DNA of 64,000 nt, taken from Enterococcus pingfangensis. GTDB taxonomy: Bacteria > Bacillota > Bacilli > Lactobacillales > Enterococcaceae. The position numbers and the translations under genes were made by a program. Below, piece after piece: positions 59,996 through 64,000 of this stretch (its first letter is position 1; every line of letters begins with the position of its first letter). The stretch is taken from contig NZ_BJDP01000005.1 in the NCBI RefSeq assembly GCF_005405205.1, positions 166,358 to 230,357 of the forward strand. Direction: 5' to 3'. Under the pieces are notes generated by a model. The model was not told the origin of the DNA. It searched no databases and was given only the letters and a program-made list of their open reading frames with translations.

Positions 59996-60035
59996 AAAAA
60001 CAGCGACTTCGCAAAAGCGAAGCCGCTGTTTTTTT
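59996..60035. terminator. Shared terminator of guaB and serS
   Basis: AAAAACAGCG-ACTTCGC-aaaa-GCGAAG-CCGCTGTTTTTTT palindrome between the convergent genes. Confidence 0.9.
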
Positions 60036-60040
60036 ATCTA

Positions 60041-61321
60041 CTATTTTTCTTTTTTAATCACTTTAACATTGCCCATGTACGGCACTAAGACTTCAGGGAT
60101 CGTTACTGAACCATCTTCGTTTTGATAGTTTTCTAAGATCGCAGTCACTGTTCGGCCGACCGCTAGACCTGAACCGTTCAATGTGTGAGCGTATTGGACT
60201 TTGCCAGCTTCATCGCGGTAACGGATCATTGCGCGACGAGCTTGGAAGTCTTCACAATTTGAGCAAGAACTGATCTCACGATACGTATTTTGAGCAGGGA
60301 CCCAGACTTCTAAGTCATAAGTCTTCGCAGCAGAGAAGCCCATATCGCCGGTTGATAACGTGATGACACGGTACGGCAAGTTTAGTTTTTGTAAAAGAAT
60401 TTCCGCATTTTGTGTCATTTTTTCTAATTCGTCATATGATGTTTCTTTGTCGCTGAATTTCACCATTTCAACTTTATGGAATTGGTGCAAACGGATCAAT
60501 CCGCGTGTATCGCGTCCCGCACTGCCGGCTTCAGAACGGAAAGAAGGAGATAGTGCTGTAAAATAGATCGGCAATTCTTTACCGTCTAAAATTTCGTCCG
60601 CATAATAGTTTGTTAAAGGAACTTCCGCAGTCGGGATCAAGGTTAGATCGCGATCTTCAATTTGGAAGACATCTTCTTTGAATTTAGGAAATTGTCCAGT
60701 ACCAAACATTGATTTGCTGTTTACTAAGAACGGCGTAATCATTTCAGTATAACCTTGTTCATAGACGTGTTCGTCCAACATAAAGTTATAAACTGCACGT
60801 TCTAACCGTGCACCTAAACCTTTGTAATAAACAAAACGGCTGCCGGAAACTTTTGCACCACGTTCAAAGTCTAAAATATCTAAGTTTTCTGCGACTTCCC
60901 AGTGCGGTTTTGGTTCGAAAGCAAATTGGCGCGGCGTACTCCAACGGCGTACTTCAATGTTATCATCTTCGTCTTCGCCAACTGGGACAGAATCATGAGG
61001 CAAGTTTGGCAATGTCGTTGTGATCTCTGTTAATTGCGCGTCGATATCGGCTACTTGAGTATCAAAGTCTTTGATTTTTGTCCCGACTTCTTTCATCTCT
61101 GCGATTTTATCAGCAGCATCATTTTTTTCGCGTTTTAACTTGGCGATTTCATTTGAGACATCATTACGATATTTTTTCAATTCTTCTGTTTTGACTAATA
61201 GCTGGCGACGTTGTTCATCCAATTCTAAGAACCGTTTCAAAACTTCTTCCTTTACGCCTCGAGTTGCTAATTTTTCGTTTACTTCCGCAAAGTTGTTGCG
61301 GATCATTTTTACATCTAGCAT
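60041..61321 (-). CDS. serS: Seryl-tRNA synthetase
   Basis: 426 residues. N-terminal long coiled-coil arm for tRNA-Ser (about 25-105), class II core with motif 2 [26 protein letters not shown] (about 266-291) and motif 3 [18 protein letters not shown] near 385. Charges tRNA-Ser. Transcribed from its own promoter through a T-box leader. Confidence 0.98.
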   Translation of the reverse strand: MLDVKMIRNNFAEVNEKLATRGVKEEVLKRFLELDEQRRQLLVKTEELKKYRNDVSNEIAKLKREKNDAADKIAEMKEVGTKIKDFDTQVADIDAQLTEITTTLPNLPHDSVPVGEDEDDNIEVRRWSTPRQFAFEPKPHWEVAENLDILDFERGAKVSGSRFVYYKGLGARLERAVYNFMLDEHVYEQGYTEMITPFLVNSKSMFGTGQFPKFKEDVFQIEDRDLTLIPTAEVPLTNYYADEILDGKELPIYFTALSPSFRSEAGSAGRDTRGLIRLHQFHKVEMVKFSDKETSYDELEKMTQNAEILLQKLNLPYRVITLSTGDMGFSAAKTYDLEVWVPAQNTYREISSCSNCEDFQARRAMIRYRDEAGKVQYAHTLNGSGLAVGRTVTAILENYQNEDGSVTIPEVLVPYMGNVKVIKKEK

Positions 61322-61340
61322 CCTATTCTCCTCCTTTTAA

Positions 61341-61577
61341 AATAAAAAAACACCGCTTCATCCCATATAACAGGGACGAAACGGTGTTGAATTTCGCGGT
61401 ACCACCCAAATTCAGCCTAAGCTGCACTTGATCGACGGTTATCGACGTCACCCGGTCTCTCTTTCGAAAAACGCAGATCATAAAACTGGATTTCCCTAAG
61501 TTGTTTTGTTGATTCCCACCAGCCATCAACTCTCTAGAAAAACAAACTTACGTACTTGGTTTCCTGCATCTCTTATT
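61341..61577 (-). promoter_or_regulatory. T-box riboswitch upstream of serS
   Basis: The minus strand carries the T-box core GGGTGGTACCGC (61407-61396) in a TGAATTT/AAATTCA antiterminator context. The competing terminator (arms around 61349-61362 and 61373-61388) is followed by a T run. In Stem I a likely specifier is UCC, a serine codon, at 61490-61488 after GGGAAA. Uncharged tRNA-Ser would switch it to read-through. Confidence 0.92.
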
Positions 61578-61583
61578 GAGACC

Positions 61584-61612
61584 AGTATAAGCAATCAAAA
61601 ATTTAAAGTCAA
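61584..61612 (-). promoter_or_regulatory. serS promoter
   Basis: TTGACT (61612-61607), 17-base spacer, TATACT (61589-61584) on the minus strand. The -35 contains the stop codon of the histidine kinase gene. Confidence 0.85.
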
Positions 61613-62790
61613 TGATTATCTGGCAGAGTCTTCGTTTGATTTTTATAAAGCGGCAAGTGAATAATGAAAGAAGTCCAGTCATTGCTGGATTGTGCGTAGA
61701 TATAACCGCCATGAAGATTCACAATGTTTTGAGCAATGGCCAATCCTAAGCCAGTCCCGCTGATTTCTTGCGAACGGGAGCCGTCCACTCGATAAAAACG
61801 ATCAAAAAGTTGTTCCAGCGCTTCTCTTGGGATTGGTTGTCCATTGTTTTTGACAGTAACGACCGCTTCATTTTTCATTTTTTCGATTTCAATAATTATT
61901 TTGTCAGCGTCCGCACCATATTTCAGCGCATTGGTGATCAAATTATTGAAGACGCGTACGAGTTTTTCTGTGTCGCCGTCCATGATCAATTGACTCTCTG
62001 TTGTCTCCACTTGAATCTGAATATTTTTTTTCTTAGCTTCCAGCTCAAAATCAGCGGCCAACTGTTCCAGCAGCTGCACCATGTCAAAAGAGACATTGTT
62101 GACGGGAACAGAAGGTTGGCGGACCTTGGAATATTCGAATAAATCTTCGACCAAAGACTTCATTTGCTTGGCTTTGTTGTAGGCGATACTCGTATATTTC
62201 AGGATCTCTTCATCATTTTGATACTGACCATCTTCAATTAAACCGAGATAACCGATGATCGAAGTCAGCGGTGTCCGAATATCATGACTGACATTTGTGA
62301 TCAATTCATCTTTGGATTTTTCAATCTCGCGTTCATCTTCAATGGCTGCGACAGTACTGTCAACCAAACCGTTGATACTGTCAACGACTTTGCTGAGATC
62401 ACCGCGCAATTCAAAAGGAATCCGGTAATCGTAATTCCCATTAGCGATATAATGCAGCTCATTGATGATATGCCGCAGCTGCATTTGATGATAGCGGCGA
62501 ATCAACCGCCAAAAAATAATCAGTACATCGATAATAGTAAAGAGGGGGATCACAAAATTACGTCCACTCCAAAAAATATCACTGCCCAGATTATTTGCAA
62601 AAATATCTTTTGACCGATAGATCGCATCCGTCAGATCAGGTGAGTTATTCAGCATCTGAGTAAAAAGAACCATAATTGCTACATTTAATAGAAGCAATAA
62701 AATAATAGTAATGATTCCTTCCGCGATCAATTCACTGACTTCTTTTGAGGTAAGTGTGATTCGTCTTTTCTTTTCTACTTTATTTTGCAT
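61609..62790 (-). CDS. Sensor histidine kinase, VanS-like
   Basis: 393 residues. Two membrane helices (about 21-45 and 76-96) with a short extracellular loop of about 30 residues, HAMP-like linker, dimerisation domain with His169 in NVSHDIRTPLTSIIGY, and an ATPase domain (N-box NNLITNALKYG, G-boxes DRFYRVDGSRSQEISGTGLGLAIA). The short sensor loop resembles intramembrane-sensing or VanS-type kinases. ATG at 62790 overlaps the regulator gene by 11 bases. No van ligase genes are nearby, so a resistance role is not indicated. Confidence 0.9.
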   Translation of the reverse strand: MQNKVEKKRRITLTSKEVSELIAEGIITIILLLLLNVAIMVLFTQMLNNSPDLTDAIYRSKDIFANNLGSDIFWSGRNFVIPLFTIIDVLIIFWRLIRRYHQMQLRHIINELHYIANGNYDYRIPFELRGDLSKVVDSINGLVDSTVAAIEDEREIEKSKDELITNVSHDIRTPLTSIIGYLGLIEDGQYQNDEEILKYTSIAYNKAKQMKSLVEDLFEYSKVRQPSVPVNNVSFDMVQLLEQLAADFELEAKKKNIQIQVETTESQLIMDGDTEKLVRVFNNLITNALKYGADADKIIIEIEKMKNEAVVTVKNNGQPIPREALEQLFDRFYRVDGSRSQEISGTGLGLAIAQNIVNLHGGYIYAQSSNDWTSFIIHLPLYKNQTKTLPDNH

Positions 62791-63469
62791 CTATTTTATA
62801 ACCCACACCCCAAACGGTTTGGATCACTTTTTCGCCATCTGTCGCTTCTTCGATCTTATCACGCAAGTGGCTGACATGAACCATGACCGTTTTCGCTGAG
62901 ACAATACTTTCCTGTTTCCAAACCCGTTCGAAAATTTCATCGGCGCTGAAAACACGGTTTGGATGACTTGCTAATAAATATAGGATGCCGAATTCCAAAG
63001 CTGTCAGCTGAATTTCTTTTCCATCAACCGTCTTAACTTCATGAGAATCTTTATTGATGATCAACGACTGGATCTCAAGAATATCGGGCTGATCTTCCGC
63101 GATATGCATTTTTGTCCGGCGTAATAAAGATTTGACCCGAGCCATGACCTCTAAAGGATTAAAAGGTTTCGTTACGTAGTCATCAGCACCGGCAACTAAT
63201 CCTTTTATTTTATCCATATCGGTTGTTTTAGCCGTTAACATAATAATCGGTATTTGCGATTCTTTTCTTAATTCCTTTACAACTTGCATACCGTCCATCA
63301 CCGGCATCATAATATCTAATAAGAGTAACTCAATGTCATTCGTAGTTCGAAGCTTACTCAATGCTTCTTTACCGTCATATGCTTTAATAACGTCATACCC
63401 TTCATTATGCAAATAAATACTTAATAGTTCGACAATTTCTTTGTCATCATCTGCAACTAATACTTTCAT
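62780..63469 (-). CDS. OmpR/VanR-family response regulator
   Basis: 229 residues. Receiver with acidic DDD (7-9), phospho-acceptor Asp52 in LLLDIMMP, Thr/Ala LTAK and Lys101 in TKPF; C-terminal winged helix (about 130-229) ending TVWGVGYKI. The end and receiver resemble VanR-group regulators. First gene of the pair with the kinase. AGGAGG-type site upstream. Adjacent to an rRNA operon, but transcribed away from it. Confidence 0.93.
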   Translation of the reverse strand: MKVLVADDDKEIVELLSIYLHNEGYDVIKAYDGKEALSKLRTTNDIELLLLDIMMPVMDGMQVVKELRKESQIPIIMLTAKTTDMDKIKGLVAGADDYVTKPFNPLEVMARVKSLLRRTKMHIAEDQPDILEIQSLIINKDSHEVKTVDGKEIQLTALEFGILYLLASHPNRVFSADEIFERVWKQESIVSAKTVMVHVSHLRDKIEEATDGEKVIQTVWGVGYKIDAK

Positions 63470-63780
63470 TAAATGTTCCTCCGTCCATCATAAAAATAAT
63501 TACATCCCTATTTTACCAAAGAAATCAACGGAAGGCGAAAGACAGCACTAGGAGTTAAAGAAAAATCAAAAATAAAATACCGAAAGTTAAACTTTGAAGA
63601 TCACGAAAAGTCTCACTCTTAAAATAAAAAAGCGAACGAAAAACTGATATTTATATTTATTCATCGTGTTTAAAAAAAGTGGATAAAATTACCATCTTTT
63701 CGTTGACCAAACCGCATAAAACTGATATATTATTTTATGTTCTGAAGCGGCGATAAACCTTTTGGAACACCTAAAATTAT
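63470..63780. other. Intergenic region before the rRNA operon
   Basis: About 310 AT-rich bases with no credible gene; it should contain the response-regulator promoter (minus strand). No clear hexamer pair was recognised. Confidence 0.5.
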
Positions 63781-63782
63781 TG

Positions 63783-63811
63783 TTGACAGGTGACTGGTTA
63801 TCAGTTATTCT
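63783..63811 (+). promoter_or_regulatory. rRNA operon promoter P1
   Basis: TTGACA (63783-63788), 17-base spacer, TATTCT (63806-63811). Confidence 0.75.
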
Positions 63812-63869
63812 ATCAAAGTCGCATCAAGCAGTGACAATGATTTGTTTGAAAAAAACTTCAAAAAAGTTA

Positions 63870-63898
63870 TTGACATTCACTCAGCAAGCTGTTAAGAT
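63870..63898 (+). promoter_or_regulatory. rRNA operon promoter P2
   Basis: TTGACA (63870-63875), 17-base spacer, TAAGAT (63893-63898), 87 bases after P1: the tandem layout of Gram-positive rrn promoters. Confidence 0.82.
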
Positions 63899-63905
63899 AT
63901 AAAAG

Positions 63906-64000
63906 TTGCTGAAACAAAGTGACAAACAATGTAGACCTTTGAAAACTGAACGAATAAAACAAACCAAATGTGTAGGGCGTTTCTATTTAATAGAAACAAA
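63906..64000 (+). ncRNA. rRNA operon leader (16S gene begins beyond the window)
   Basis: Contains CCTTTGAAAACTGAACG (about 63936-63952), resembling the boxA-like antitermination leader found just before 16S genes in enterococci, and the GTGTAGGGCG segment. The mature 16S start is not reached. Confidence 0.75.

Noticed and set aside
61609..63469. Vancomycin-resistance vanRS
   Set aside because: The two proteins resemble the VanR/VanS group, but no vanC/H/A/X-type gene lies nearby; read as a general two-component system.

Overview
The window is the replication-origin region of a low-GC Firmicutes chromosome, almost certainly an Enterococcus. The evidence is the conserved block rpmH-rnpA-yidC-jag-mnmE-mnmG to the right of dnaA and dnaN-yaaA-recF-gyrB-gyrA-rpsF-ssb-rpsR-gdpP-rplI-dnaB-purA to its left, parAB with parS sites, many PTS genes, CcpA-type cre sites and a serS T-box. 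A non-faecalis species, perhaps of the casseliflavus/gallinarum or avium groups, is plausible but not shown by the sequence.

Layout. 1-2.8 kb: aldolase (cut by the window edge), isomerase and kinase of a methylthioribose/5-deoxyribose salvage route. 3.0-8.2 kb: a complete sorbitol (glucitol) PTS operon with dehydrogenase, PRD regulator and GutM. 8.2-13.9 kb: a galactitol-type PTS operon with its own PRD regulator and a zinc alcohol dehydrogenase. 14.2-24.8 kb: accessory and metabolic genes (aldehyde dehydrogenase, HAD phosphatase with an unknown partner, TMEM175-type channel, ZIP transporter, pyruvate oxidase, orphan EIIA, ABC-F protein, DegV). 24.8-38.9 kb: purA, dnaB, rplI, gdpP, rpsR-ssb-rpsF, gyrA, gyrB, recF, yaaA, dnaN. 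39.0-41.2 kb: dnaA flanked by two DnaA-box clusters (oriC). 41.2-48.9 kb: rpmH to mnmG and a lipoprotein. 49.4-53.5 kb: aroD-aroE, an MFS transporter and a divergent LysR regulator, probably for uptake and use of quinate/shikimate. 53.6-58.3 kb: rsmG, parA, parB, DUF951, ychF and a DUF1129-like membrane protein. 58.5-64 kb: guaB, serS with T-box, a VanRS-like two-component system, and the promoters and leader of an rRNA operon whose 16S gene starts beyond the right edge.

Transcription diverges from oriC: most genes left of about 40.5 kb are on the minus strand and most to the right are on the plus strand. The exceptions are accessory genes, guaB's neighbour serS and the two-component system. 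Four near-consensus parS sites (30.3, 31.2, 49.3 and 57.9 kb) bracket oriC and would be read by the local ParB.

No IS element, prophage, CRISPR array, tRNA or defence system was seen. The least explained parts are: the kinase-isomerase-aldolase cluster with its divergent isomerase; the aroDE/MFS/LysR cluster with two matching operator-like repeats and a cre site; a tandem-hairpin segment without a gene at 18.4-18.5 kb; the 267-base gap inside the gat operon; the unknown protein at 15.95-16.36 kb; and a parS core buried in a terminator at 49.3 kb.
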